From: a virus
Strand: one strand, 5' to 3'
DNA length: 64,000 nucleotides
Virus record (IMG/VR): IMGVR_UViG_3300027760_000026
Location: 1 to 64,000 of that record
Numbering within the stretch: position 1 is the stretch's first letter; each line of letters begins with the position of its first letter. Below the pieces are notes generated by a model that worked only from the letters and a program-made list of their open reading frames with translations, did no database searches and had not been told where the DNA came from. The position numbers and the translations under genes are program-made. This document shows positions 35,595-45,006 of the stretch, piece after piece.

Positions 35595-35637
35595 GAATCC
35601 CCTCTTCTTTAAATGATATTTATGTCAAGAGGGATTC
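35595..35637 (-). promoter_or_regulatory. Hairpin sequestering a ribosome binding site, late promoter in its loop
   Basis: On the minus strand GAATCCCTCTT (35637-35627) can pair with AAGAGGGGATTC (35606-35595), an 11-bp stem with one bulged G and a 20-base loop. The 3' arm contains the ribosome binding site of the 35257-35592 gene; the 5' arm is the end of the upstream fibre gene. No U-run follows, so it does not look like a terminator. T4 uses such structures to silence read-through transcripts of e, soc and 49. Confidence 0.6.
35617..35624 (-). promoter_or_regulatory. Late promoter motif CATAAATA before the 35257-35592 gene
   Basis: CATAAATA on the minus strand, 25-32 bases before the ATG at 35592, directly after the TGA of the S74 fibre gene. 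It lies in the loop of the hairpin; a transcript starting about six bases downstream would lack the 5' arm. Confidence 0.6.
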
Positions 35638-37508
35638 TTTAATTTCTCTATTTCTTCTTTTAAAGATGTTACCTGAGAATTTAATTCTTTGATGGATTCA
35701 ATCAATAATCCTACCATGTTTCCATATGCGACAGTATACATGCCACTGTGAGTTGTAGACACAGCTTCTGGTAGAACATTAATCAATTCTTGTGCAATCA
35801 CACCAGTCTGAGAACCAACATCAATATCAGTTCTTTCAAAAGTATATCCAGATATCTTATTCACTTTTTCTAGAGCATTTTCAATAACTTTGATATTTTT
35901 TTTCAGTCTCGCGTCAGAGTATGCAGTTACGTTGCCGCCGCAAGTTAAGTCTGTTCCATTATAAGTTAGTCCAGAACCAGTTGCTAGTGCTGATCCAGAA
36001 GATGCATACACAACACCACCAGAAGTAAATGAACTTAGTCCAGTACCACCTTGGTTTGTCGGTACTGTTCCAGAAGATGTTAACTTCTTGTTTCCATCCG
36101 TGAATACTGGTTTGGTTGCAGTGAGTGTTGCAGCAGTAATATCACCGGTGATTACTGCCTCAGATCCAACATATAGTTTTTTAATAATGCCAACGCCACC
36201 ACCAACAACTAATGCACCAGTGCTAGTTGAAGATGAATCTGTTGCAGAGAAAATTGTTGCATTAGCACCAACGTTTATAAAACTGTCAGTAGAGATGCTT
36301 CCGTTTGAATATATTCTCTTAGCAACGCCAAGACCGCCTTTTACTACTACTGCACCAACAATTGGACTTGCTGCATCTGTAGTATTATTTGCATAAATAA
36401 CACCGTTTGATGAGATGCTTCCAGTAACATTCAATCTCAGTGCAACTCCAAGACCGCCCTTAGTCTGTATAGCACCAGTAGAATCACTGAAAGATTCTGC
36501 TGCATAATTTACATAGAGTGGACCGGAAGAACTTATAGATCCATCTGAATGTATACTAGTACCTGCAATTAAATTAGCAACACCAAGACCACCAGCAACT
36601 ACTGCTGCACCATTATTGTATGAAGTTGATTCTGTTGTGTCATTTACCTTGAATATGCCGCCAACATTCAACCTTTTAGTAATACCAACTCCACCAGCAG
36701 TTACTATTGCACCCGTTGATACAGATGTTGATTCATTTGTGTTAGCAAAATATGCTGAACCAGTTACTGCTAAATTTGCACCAAGTGTTGTGTTGCCAGA
36801 AACAGTTAATCTTTGACCAATATCTACGTTTGCAGAAACTATCATCGAGTTTGAGATGTTAACTTTACCGCCAAGTTGAATCTCAGCAGTTGATTGTACC
36901 TTCATAGTGCCACCAATATAGATATCACCACCGATACCCATACCACCAGTGACAACAAATGCACCAGAACTAATTGATGTCGAATCTCTACTGTTAGGAA
37001 TTACAACTGTACCAGATGCATCAAGATAAATGTCATCACTTGTGTCGTTAGTAACTTGAATGTGTAACTTTCTTGCATCACCAGCAGTCGCATAGTACTT
37101 AATGTTTGCAGAATCGCCAGTCGTTCCGCCCAGAAATGAAATACCATTTGATCCAGATCCAAAAGTTGGCATAATCATACCGCCAACTAGAAGATTACCA
37201 AGAATGTTTGCAGTACCATTAGCTAAGAAACTAGTTCCTGTATTCGAAAGATAAAGTTGTCTTTGTACAGTTAAATCATTCTGAACTGTTGCAGATGATC
37301 CAGAACCGGCAACAGTTAAGACACCCTGTACGATTGCATCATTCTTGACCAGTAGACCCGTGCCAGAACTATTAATTGTGAACGTGCCAGAATCTTTGAT
37401 GTAGTTGTTCGCACCAATATCATTGGTTTCTGCCAGAACTTTGTTCGTCGTGACAACCCAATCACCAAAAGTATTGGCATATCCTAATGGTACTACTTGA
37501 TTAGACAT
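35625..37508 (-). CDS. Tail fibre with S74 autoproteolytic chaperone domain
   Basis: 627 residues. The N-terminus MSNQVVPLGYANTFGDWVVT and NNYIKDSGTFTINSSGTGLL are typical of fibre attachment. The shaft has about six repeats of the STSTGALVVGGGVGIxKxLxVxG type. The last 97 residues form a peptidase S74 intramolecular chaperone: SDARLKKNI with S531 and K536 five residues apart, the Ser-Lys spacing of the catalytic dyad in the K1F endosialidase domain, then GVIAQELINVLPEAV and a C-terminal coiled coil. In that family the chaperone trimerises the fibre and cuts itself off before the Ser-Asp bond. The start overlaps the upstream small gene by eight bases, with AAGGA five bases before the ATG. Confidence 0.88.
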   Translation of the reverse strand: MSNQVVPLGYANTFGDWVVTTNKVLAETNDIGANNYIKDSGTFTINSSGTGLLVKNDAIVQGVLTVAGSGSSATVQNDLTVQRQLYLSNTGTSFLANGTANILGNLLVGGMIMPTFGSGSNGISFLGGTTGDSANIKYYATAGDARKLHIQVTNDTSDDIYLDASGTVVIPNSRDSTSISSGAFVVTGGMGIGGDIYIGGTMKVQSTAEIQLGGKVNISNSMIVSANVDIGQRLTVSGNTTLGANLAVTGSAYFANTNESTSVSTGAIVTAGGVGITKRLNVGGIFKVNDTTESTSYNNGAAVVAGGLGVANLIAGTSIHSDGSISSSGPLYVNYAAESFSDSTGAIQTKGGLGVALRLNVTGSISSNGVIYANNTTDAASPIVGAVVVKGGLGVAKRIYSNGSISTDSFINVGANATIFSATDSSSTSTGALVVGGGVGIIKKLYVGSEAVITGDITAATLTATKPVFTDGNKKLTSSGTVPTNQGGTGLSSFTSGGVVYASSGSALATGSGLTYNGTDLTCGGNVTAYSDARLKKNIKVIENALEKVNKISGYTFERTDIDVGSQTGVIAQELINVLPEAVSTTHSGMYTVAYGNMVGLLIESIKELNSQVTSLKEEIEKLKNPS

Positions 37509-37734
37509 TTTTATCCTTGATTAATTCTGCTAGTAATTGTTTAATCTCTGACATATCACTCTTGATCGTTGAAAGTTCATCATTTAATTTATTTATTTCT
37601 TGTTTCTGAGTCTTCAACAATCTGACCTTCAAGTAGTATTCATTTCTTTCCGTATAGTCAGTGCTTGAGAGTTGCATTGTTCTAATGTCTCTGACAAAAT
37701 TAGCACCCTCAATCTTGACTAAGTTTTCAGACAT
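37501..37734 (-). CDS. Small coiled-coil protein upstream of the S74 fibre
   Basis: 77 residues from the ATG at 37734, preferred over an in-frame start at 37761 because GGTGA lies just upstream and the preceding gene's TGA ends only one base before. N-terminus MSENLVKIEGANFVRDIRTM, C-terminal heptad pattern EINKLNDELSTIKSDMSEIK and LLAELI. I recall similar short proteins at this position in T4-like cyanophages, without a known function. The C-terminus overlaps the start of the fibre gene. It may help assembly or attachment of that fibre. Confidence 0.65.
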   Translation of the reverse strand: MSENLVKIEGANFVRDIRTMQLSSTDYTERNEYYLKVRLLKTQKQEINKLNDELSTIKSDMSEIKQLLAELIKDKNV

Positions 37735-37735
37735 A

Positions 37736-39394
37736 TCAGATATCACCCGTAGGTAATGCAATAACTCTCAAATCTTTGACAAATGGTGAGAAAGTCGAAT
37801 CTGCCGATGCCATTACAATTTTAATGGCATATTTGTAGAAGTCATTAAATATTAATCCAGTCTTTGGATTAGTATATGATACATAGTTTTGTGAAACACC
37901 AGCAGTACCTGGTGCCAATTCAAATTCAATCAAATCGTCTCTTGTTGCAGAATATCTAATAGATTTACTAATCGAAGTCATTTGTTGCCAATTCGCTTCT
38001 TCAATAATCAGAGTATCATCTCTCGAAATAATCTTATAGTAAACAAAGATCTTTGTATTCGTTGGGCGATATGCAGTAAGGAATACACGTAGATCACCAG
38101 AATCATTACCGGCAGCGAGAGTGACTGGATATGTTTGATATCTAACTAGTCCATTACCACCAGAGACTGATGTTTCACCATATACTACTACGTTTGCAGG
38201 AGTAGTGTTTGCGGCAGAGATCGAGATTGTTGGATTCTTAGAGTATCCAGAACCAGGAGTAGTGACATACACACTAGTTAATACACCTGATGTAATATAA
38301 CCCTCAACGATTGCCTGAACACCATCTGCTTCGTTTGGCGCCGACACAGTGATATTGCCCGATATCTTTCCGTTAGCGCCGCTTAAATATCCTCCACCTC
38401 CACCAGTAATAGTAATTATATTATTTGATATAGGCATATTATTAATAATGTTCTTGATCACAAAGATATTAGTGCCATCATCAGAAATAACCGGTGAAAC
38501 TCTTTCATCTTCAGTTGTTAATTTTGCATTTAAATAAAAAGAATTTCTTGTATCGTTAAGAGTAAGAACTCGTTTGCCGTTGTTATCATTCAAGTAGATG
38601 TTATTGACAGCTCGAGTTGCATAATCACCAGGATTTACAATCTTAGAAGCTTCAAGTAAGAATGTAGTATTCAACATTGTTTGCGATGTGTATACAATAT
38701 TTGTTTTCTCTGGTTTATGGTGTGATGTTGAAAGATTGTATTGATCGTATACAACATTGGCTGAATACTTTTTGTTCGCACTCGATTCAACGATGTTAGT
38801 TTTTTGTAATCCATCAGAAACAATAAACTTTAATGTTGGTGAAACAGAGGTATCAAAACTACATCTGTTGATTACAAACATTAAGTCTCTTGTTTGATCC
38901 GCATCATAGTTAATACCATTCTGAGATTCAAACAATGTTCCAATGTAAGGACTTTTTGCAATCTTAGATAGTGTTGTTGGTGTAGGATCTGTCGATAAAT
39001 CTTTGACAGAAGATGCCAATGGTGTATCATTCTGTTGGGCGCACCACAAATTATAACCAGATGAATTGGTTCTTAGAACGAATGCATACAATTCACCAGA
39101 TTTCACATACACTGGTGCTGGGAATTTAAATTCCGTGTATGTCGTTGAGTCGATATACTGTGGTGAAGTTGAAACCTTAATGTCAACTGGATATAAAACA
39201 ACCTCAGAAAAGTCCAACATCTTTGCAGTTGGATATGCACTTTGAGTTGTTACGATAGCAAGATGCACTGGAATCTGAACAGTTGGTTTCGTTTTGAAGA
39301 ACAATCGAATAGAACTTAGAAATACACCGTACGGATAAGATGCATCATCAATAATAAATGATTGTGCTAACGGATCTAAGATAGTTATTGCCAT
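37736..39394 (-). CDS. Baseplate-type virion protein, C-terminal part of a larger cyanophage protein
   Basis: 552 residues starting MAITILDPLAQSFIIDDASY, then YGVFLSSIRLFFKTK. As I recall, cyanophage structural proteins contain the sequence DPVAQTFxID...YPNGVFLSSVxFFFKTK internally, so this is probably the C-terminal portion of a protein that is continuous elsewhere. About residues 365-405 hold a GSGYSKNPTISI module shared with other baseplate proteins here. The ATG (39394) follows the TAA of the Hint-containing gene with no gap and in the same frame. A weak GGA lies about nine bases before the start. Probable location: peripheral baseplate. Confidence 0.7.
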   Translation of the reverse strand: MAITILDPLAQSFIIDDASYPYGVFLSSIRLFFKTKPTVQIPVHLAIVTTQSAYPTAKMLDFSEVVLYPVDIKVSTSPQYIDSTTYTEFKFPAPVYVKSGELYAFVLRTNSSGYNLWCAQQNDTPLASSVKDLSTDPTPTTLSKIAKSPYIGTLFESQNGINYDADQTRDLMFVINRCSFDTSVSPTLKFIVSDGLQKTNIVESSANKKYSANVVYDQYNLSTSHHKPEKTNIVYTSQTMLNTTFLLEASKIVNPGDYATRAVNNIYLNDNNGKRVLTLNDTRNSFYLNAKLTTEDERVSPVISDDGTNIFVIKNIINNMPISNNIITITGGGGGYLSGANGKISGNITVSAPNEADGVQAIVEGYITSGVLTSVYVTTPGSGYSKNPTISISAANTTPANVVVYGETSVSGGNGLVRYQTYPVTLAAGNDSGDLRVFLTAYRPTNTKIFVYYKIISRDDTLIIEEANWQQMTSISKSIRYSATRDDLIEFELAPGTAGVSQNYVSYTNPKTGLIFNDFYKYAIKIVMASADSTFSPFVKDLRVIALPTGDI

Positions 39395-40915
39395 TTAAAA
39401 TAGTTCCATATTCGTTCGTTCTGTTGACTTAACATTGTGTGAAATCAATCCTTCTGTGATATATGTATGCGCTTGATCAATCTCAAATTTAATGACTTCA
39501 CCGTCACCAATGTCTGTAATAGAAACAATTTCTTTACTACTCAGATCATAAATTACATCATAGTTCATTCCCATTACAGATTCACCAACGGAAATATCAC
39601 ACACTTTTTTCCAAGAATCATCAGACATTAAAAATTTATGCGTAGAAGAGACTTTAAGTTTTTTACCATTAGCAAATTCAATTTCAACTTTAGGTTGAAT
39701 CATTCTTTCTGCTTCTAGAATCTTGAATGTTCCAGGTTCTCTTGAGTGTTCGTGAATCGTTATAACTTTATCGCCAACATTTAAATCGCCGGCACGAACC
39801 CAATGTGAATCTTCACAGAAAATTAGTGTGTCTGGATCTGGACAACCACCACCATATGAAACATCGTTAATAGGAACTAATGTACCATTAGTGATAGCAT
39901 CGAGTGCACCATCTGATTGACGATATATTTCAGTTGCTGACGTGGTTGTTCCTCGACTTGTTGTTGTCGTAGAAGCACCAGTACCAGCAGAGAATTGTGA
40001 ATCAGCAGCCTTATCAAATGTACCAGAAGCAAAATAAGTTGCCTGTGCATATGTTGTTTCAGATCCTAATTGATTCACATAATTACCGGTGGTTGGATCA
40101 GTGCCAACATATCTGTTATCAAGTCTAAAGATTCTGTTACCTGTTGGGAAAATACCACCACGAAGATAGAATACACCGGAACATTTACCGATTTCATTAC
40201 TTGATGGTTTTCCAATAGAATATGTACTCTGACCAGCAATAAAAGATAGTCCACCTGCACTTAATGTTGCAACTTTTGTTGTTCCATTATATGCAGTAAT
40301 TGTTCTGACAGGATAATCCGCAACAACTTCATCTGTGTATGTGGTGTCGGATGAAGTATTTGTTGAAACAGTAATGATGTTAAACGTATTACCATTGTAG
40401 TAATTATTTACAGAAGATGCTCTGCCATTCAGTGTAACGTATTGTGTAGATGTATTTGATACAGCAACTTTACCAGATAGATGACCGAAAGCAGAAATAG
40501 TACCAGAATCGGTAGAGTTTACATATACACCATATGAATCATAGTATGCATTATAAAGAGTACCACCCACAACTAAATCGGTAGGAATATTATCAAAGTC
40601 ATCAATGATGTAAAGTCTCATATCAACTATAGTACCAGAACCTTTCTTATATACGTCAATAATTGTTCCGGTCTTGATAAAACTAGAATTTGTTGGTTTG
40701 TATCCAACGACATCGCCGACTTTAAAATTACCAGATGTGTTTGTAACATCGATGGTATTTGGTCTTCTGATTAATCGTGTGACGCGATACTCATCAAACC
40801 ATGCATCAAGTTCTGTGTCAGAAAGTAAATTCGACACATTAAAAGTGATTTGTTTCTCACGGCAGTATGGAACTACTGGTGGTATTGTTGCAGTTGTCGT
40901 TATAGTTGTTGCCAT
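39395..40915 (-). CDS. Baseplate-type virion protein with intein-like Hint domain
   Basis: 506 residues. Residues 1-357 are a beta-rich structural part (REKQITFNVSNLLSDTELDA near the start; YLRGGIFPTGNRIFRLDNRY near 255) that matches the middle region I recall of large cyanophage structural proteins. Residues 358-494 form a Hint domain: Cys358 after SYGGG, a VSSTHKF motif with Ser and His three apart, and the terminal HTYITEGLISHN. No homing endonuclease is inserted. Only 12 residues (VKSTERTNMELF) follow before the TAA. Residue +1 is Val, not Cys/Ser/Thr, as in A-type bacterial intein-like domains, so self-cleavage is more likely than splicing. Confidence 0.8.
   Translation of the reverse strand: MATTITTTATIPPVVPYCREKQITFNVSNLLSDTELDAWFDEYRVTRLIRRPNTIDVTNTSGNFKVGDVVGYKPTNSSFIKTGTIIDVYKKGSGTIVDMRLYIIDDFDNIPTDLVVGGTLYNAYYDSYGVYVNSTDSGTISAFGHLSGKVAVSNTSTQYVTLNGRASSVNNYYNGNTFNIITVSTNTSSDTTYTDEVVADYPVRTITAYNGTTKVATLSAGGLSFIAGQSTYSIGKPSSNEIGKCSGVFYLRGGIFPTGNRIFRLDNRYVGTDPTTGNYVNQLGSETTYAQATYFASGTFDKAADSQFSAGTGASTTTTSRGTTTSATEIYRQSDGALDAITNGTLVPINDVSYGGGCPDPDTLIFCEDSHWVRAGDLNVGDKVITIHEHSREPGTFKILEAERMIQPKVEIEFANGKKLKVSSTHKFLMSDDSWKKVCDISVGESVMGMNYDVIYDLSSKEIVSITDIGDGEVIKFEIDQAHTYITEGLISHNVKSTERTNMELF
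39434..39844 (-). other. Hint (intein-like) domain coding region
   Basis: 137 codons, Cys358 to Asn494. Block A is CPDPDTLIFCEDSHWVRAGD plus LNVGDKV, block B is KLKVSSTHKFLM, and the C-terminal blocks are VIKFEIDQAHTYITEGLISHN. This is the size of a mini-intein without an endonuclease. Established family behaviour: N-S acyl shift at Cys1 and Asn cyclisation at the end. Confidence 0.85.
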
Positions 40916-40925
40916 TTTTTATCTC

Positions 40926-43900
40926 TTAAAAATCAATTACTTGTTCAAATTGGACATACATAACATCACCGTAGTATGCAATTCTAAGTGCCATACATCC
41001 TATATCAAGTGTGTTTGTTGCGTCATAATACAATGTGTGATTGCCAGCTGTAACATATATAGAGGTCGCGTATACATTAGAAGGTGCATACACCGGTGTG
41101 TTGAAACCGTTAGTTGTTGTTACACCACCAGCATAAGCCATTCCAGATGAACCAAAAACATTAGTGCCATCTAGTGTTACGGTTCCAGTATCATCAACTG
41201 AACCTTCAAATAGATAGTATCCAGATTTAGTAAATGTGACGGTATATGTTCTGTTGAATGTTTTATTTGTTCTACCTAAATCTGCATATCCCCAAACACC
41301 AAATTCATTTCTAAATTGACCAGCATCTCCCTGTTGTGAAGTGTATACCGCAGCACTTCCAGTTGGTGGATTATTGCTCGTGAATATTGCATTAATTGAT
41401 GTGCCAGGAATGGGACCAACCTTGATATACTCAGGTGGAGGTATATCTTTAGTCACAGGACCTTGACTTGATGGAGGAGTATATACATCTATCCAGTTAT
41501 CAATAGCTGGAGAAATTGTCATCAGACCTTCGACGTTTCTGGTAGTGAAAGAGTTGATGTTAACTTCGCGTGATGCTAATTTCTGAACAACCAATTCTTT
41601 CTGTGTGTATGGTAGAGTGAAAACGTTTGTTGTTCCAACTTTGTGTGGTTGATAGAACAACTCAGAAACTGCCTGTTCAACTGAAATAGGTTTAGCAACA
41701 ACAGGATCATAATCTTTATTGTAAAGATCGAAAGATTCTGTTGTAGTTGCAGGAGATAAAGTTCCGTTTGTCGTATCAATTTGTGCAAAGTAACTATTAT
41801 TATAAGTATCTGCGACAGAGAAAGTTGTGAAGTTGTCAACAAGAATACCATTCTTGAATCGATTCAAACCAAAGTTATCTTGGATTTGTAAAGAAGTTGC
41901 AGACTGTTCAAGAAGATTTAATGATGTGTAATACTCTAGGTTCTCAATTCTTTCATTCAGTCCAGAGATATCTTTCATCAACCATGTCCTATGTGTGATA
42001 GGAATGATCGATAGATTTGGAATAACACCAGGATACTCGCCAGGAATGTATGCTGTGTATGGATCATACACCAGTTTTGCAAGTATAAGACTATTCGATT
42101 CTTCTGGTGGATATGCAGGTGTCAACGATGGTACACCTTGAACCAATTTGATAACAGAATCTTTAGTGAGAACTAATAGATCTTTTCTACCCAAATAGTA
42201 GTAGTAATCTGAAGTAAACGAAGACTCATCTTCTGGTAACAATGAACCATAGAAATTACTTGTCGTAGGAGTTACAGAATATTTAAATAAGTTTATATCA
42301 GATTGAACATTCCTAACTTGTGGTCTGAAATCAATACAATCTCTTAATTGATATGTTGTGCCGCCAGAAGATGTGAATGTTCCAATCTCTGCATAATTTT
42401 CATTTGAATATGAATTAATATTAAAGTATCCGTCACCGCCAGAATGTTCATAGTAATCAAATAGAATCCACAATCTAGTTGGAACTGGATAACCAGGTTT
42501 CAATGAAATCGATGCGTGACCATAGTATGTGTCACGTTGACCATTATCAAACGAGAAGTTATTAGTGACATCTTTATTAGTATCAGTCAACATCGATAGT
42601 GTCGGTGTTGCTGCACCAGGATCAACAATCTTGACGATTTTCTTAACGTCAGACACATAAAGAGATTGTGGAAGTCCAGATGTGACGATTGCAGAACTAC
42701 TGTTAACGTAGATTTGACCCTTAGATAAATCTATTAATGTGTTAGTGTTAACAATCCCAGAAGCACCAACGATACCTAATCCATAGGTATTTGCAGTAGC
42801 TAAAGTCTTAGTCTTTCTGACATAACTTGTGTTGTCAGCACCAATAATATTCATGCGTGAGTAAATCGATGCAGTAAATGGTAACAAATCTGGTGCAGAG
42901 AATGTTGCTGTAGTCTTCTGTGAATTGACAACAACAGTTCTATTAAGTCCTGCGATTGCATTTCCAACAAAAGGAATAATCTGACCATTAGTCAAGTTTG
43001 CATTCGACTGTTTATCAGTACATACGACAATAAAGTTTTGTTTAATCGAATCGATGCTTTCAGCAGAACCAGTTCTAATAAAGTTCAATACAGATTGTGC
43101 AGCAACATCAATCGTAAGTGCTTTGTAAACACCTGTAGTAGTTGTTGTGAATGCTTGACCTCGATAAACTTGTGTAGAAACATATGATGCATCTGATACA
43201 GAAGATACATATGGATTACCAAGTTGAAAAACTAATTCTGCATCGCCCGCGTCTGCAACAAATGTATCACCAGTCGAAAGAGAACCAACCTTACTTCTGT
43301 TGTCGATCTGTGCAGAACCATAAACAGTAAATGGTGCAGATCCACCAACTTTTGCAAAACTTTCAATGTCTTTTACTGCACTCTTGATAGAGAATTTTGA
43401 AGCGTTTGTTGGCAATACAGTAAAGACTGGTGAAACTTTCAATATTTTAATTGTTGAGTTTGCAAAATATGTTTCAATAGTTCTAGTTTGCCCAGCACCA
43501 GGACCGCTATCGATAGATAGAATCATGCCACCATATAAGTTTGCCACACGGGTGCTAAATGTTGCGAGTGTATTATTATTAACAGAAACAGTGTTCGCAT
43601 TAGCAAACTCAACATTTCCAGATAAAGATTTAACCGTTAAATCTGATATGTGTGCTTTGTACACATAAGATGTTGTATCAGAATCAGTTCCGCTGGTATT
43701 ATAACGAAGATAACGTAATCGACCAGTCGCAGCAAGAGTTGAATTATATGTCATCGTATTCGTAGTTGTAACCATTGCTGTATTACAAATATGAAAATCG
43801 ATTGCTTGTGATGTTGTCGTATCAATGTAGTCGCCGTTGGCGCCTGCAAGTGTATTCACATAGAAGTAATTACCATATGCAGGAGTAACAATATTGTTAT

Positions 43901-45002
43901 TAATGTTTGCAGTTGTTCTTGCTCTATCGGCATCTAGTTTTAGAGTGCTTTGATTTTCTGTTCTGTAACCATGAACATACGCAAGACCAGGGCCAACATT
44001 AAGAATATACTTGTCAGTTCCTGAAGTGAAAGTATTCTTCGAAGGAATTATACTAAAATTCTTGACAACAAAGTCACCATTAGTTTCAAATGTTCTCTTT
44101 GCAAAGTAGTCATCAATCTGTGAATATGACGTAGAATTAACTTGACGAATGATTTCACCAGACTCAACTCGTGCCAATTCAATAAAGTTCGAATCAGCAC
44201 CTGCACCATCAGTTGACTTCTTAGTTGTCAGAGTTAAATTGATTGTATATCTGTCTGCGCCTGGTCCTTGAAAGTTCGATGAACCTAATGCTGGATCCAA
44301 CAATGTTGAATCTGTAACATAGTCTGTGACATACTCAACAATATCTAGACCAATTCTAGCGTTTGGAGTATTATCATACTTGTTTAGAATGATTGTCTGT
44401 GGTAACACATCGACAAAGTTACCAATGGAATACTTGTTGTATGTACCATCATCATTTTCTTTAGACGATGTTGAGTAACCATTGACAACATAAAATATGC
44501 CATTTGCAACTGACGCAATCGAAGATTTACCATTTGCATTTGATGTAACAGTTGTTGCAACAGTACCATTCTCTATTGTGTCTAGTATTAAAACATTAGC
44601 ACTGTTTGTAAACTTAGTCGAAGAAGAATATGTTAGAATTAGAGTAGGAGGATCGCCATCAGCTACACCCTCTTCAGTTGCAACAACATAAGCTATAACT
44701 TTACCTGTAGCGTCCGTGATATATTGATTTTTAAAATCAGATGCAACGATTTCTGAACCAGCATACTCATAGTTTAGTTTTAGATATTCGACATTAGTGT
44801 CAATCGTTAACTTACCGCCTTTGATTGGCGTGTTCTGTGTGAAGAAGTGATCCGCAAAATTAGAGATTTGATTCTGAAGAATCGTCTGCGCCTGAGTTAA
44901 CTCTCTTGCTTGAACTGCACGACCTGGTCTAAAAAGAATCTTGTGATAATTATTACTTGGATCAAAATCGTCATAATAGGGATCCACATTAAAATTTAAC
45001 AT
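40926..45002 (-). CDS. Large baseplate-type virion protein, DUF4815-like N-terminus
   Basis: 1358 residues. The N-terminus VDPYYDDFDPSNNYHKILFR, then PGRAVQARELTQAQTILQNQ and ISNFADHFF, is the hallmark I recognise from large T4-like cyanophage structural proteins (DUF4815 type). A helical segment at about 990-1040 (LNERIENLEYYTSLNLLEQS) resembles a coiled coil. The C-terminal 150 residues (FTKSGYYLFEGSVDDTGTVT, then TAGNHTLYYDATN) look like a PA14/GLEYA-type lectin fold; that is tentative. Only ten bases separate it from the Hint gene. Together with the next two ORFs it probably corresponds to one large protein of relatives. Probable role: peripheral baseplate or fibre-anchoring protein, perhaps a gp10 equivalent by position. 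Confidence 0.7.
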   Translation of the reverse strand: MLNFNVDPYYDDFDPSNNYHKILFRPGRAVQARELTQAQTILQNQISNFADHFFTQNTPIKGGKLTIDTNVEYLKLNYEYAGSEIVASDFKNQYITDATGKVIAYVVATEEGVADGDPPTLILTYSSSTKFTNSANVLILDTIENGTVATTVTSNANGKSSIASVANGIFYVVNGYSTSSKENDDGTYNKYSIGNFVDVLPQTIILNKYDNTPNARIGLDIVEYVTDYVTDSTLLDPALGSSNFQGPGADRYTINLTLTTKKSTDGAGADSNFIELARVESGEIIRQVNSTSYSQIDDYFAKRTFETNGDFVVKNFSIIPSKNTFTSGTDKYILNVGPGLAYVHGYRTENQSTLKLDADRARTTANINNNIVTPAYGNYFYVNTLAGANGDYIDTTTSQAIDFHICNTAMVTTTNTMTYNSTLAATGRLRYLRYNTSGTDSDTTSYVYKAHISDLTVKSLSGNVEFANANTVSVNNNTLATFSTRVANLYGGMILSIDSGPGAGQTRTIETYFANSTIKILKVSPVFTVLPTNASKFSIKSAVKDIESFAKVGGSAPFTVYGSAQIDNRSKVGSLSTGDTFVADAGDAELVFQLGNPYVSSVSDASYVSTQVYRGQAFTTTTTGVYKALTIDVAAQSVLNFIRTGSAESIDSIKQNFIVVCTDKQSNANLTNGQIIPFVGNAIAGLNRTVVVNSQKTTATFSAPDLLPFTASIYSRMNIIGADNTSYVRKTKTLATANTYGLGIVGASGIVNTNTLIDLSKGQIYVNSSSAIVTSGLPQSLYVSDVKKIVKIVDPGAATPTLSMLTDTNKDVTNNFSFDNGQRDTYYGHASISLKPGYPVPTRLWILFDYYEHSGGDGYFNINSYSNENYAEIGTFTSSGGTTYQLRDCIDFRPQVRNVQSDINLFKYSVTPTTSNFYGSLLPEDESSFTSDYYYYLGRKDLLVLTKDSVIKLVQGVPSLTPAYPPEESNSLILAKLVYDPYTAYIPGEYPGVIPNLSIIPITHRTWLMKDISGLNERIENLEYYTSLNLLEQSATSLQIQDNFGLNRFKNGILVDNFTTFSVADTYNNSYFAQIDTTNGTLSPATTTESFDLYNKDYDPVVAKPISVEQAVSELFYQPHKVGTTNVFTLPYTQKELVVQKLASREVNINSFTTRNVEGLMTISPAIDNWIDVYTPPSSQGPVTKDIPPPEYIKVGPIPGTSINAIFTSNNPPTGSAAVYTSQQGDAGQFRNEFGVWGYADLGRTNKTFNRTYTVTFTKSGYYLFEGSVDDTGTVTLDGTNVFGSSGMAYAGGVTTTNGFNTPVYAPSNVYATSIYVTAGNHTLYYDATNTLDIGCMALRIAYYGDVMYVQFEQVIDF

Positions 45003-45006
45003 TCTT

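Noticed and set aside
35595-35637. The hairpin as a rho-independent terminator
   Set aside because: No run of T follows the 3' arm on the minus strand. The arm contains a ribosome binding site instead.
39395-40915. A full intein with homing endonuclease
   Set aside because: The Hint domain has only about 137 residues, with no LAGLIDADG or HNH insert and no Cys/Ser/Thr at +1.
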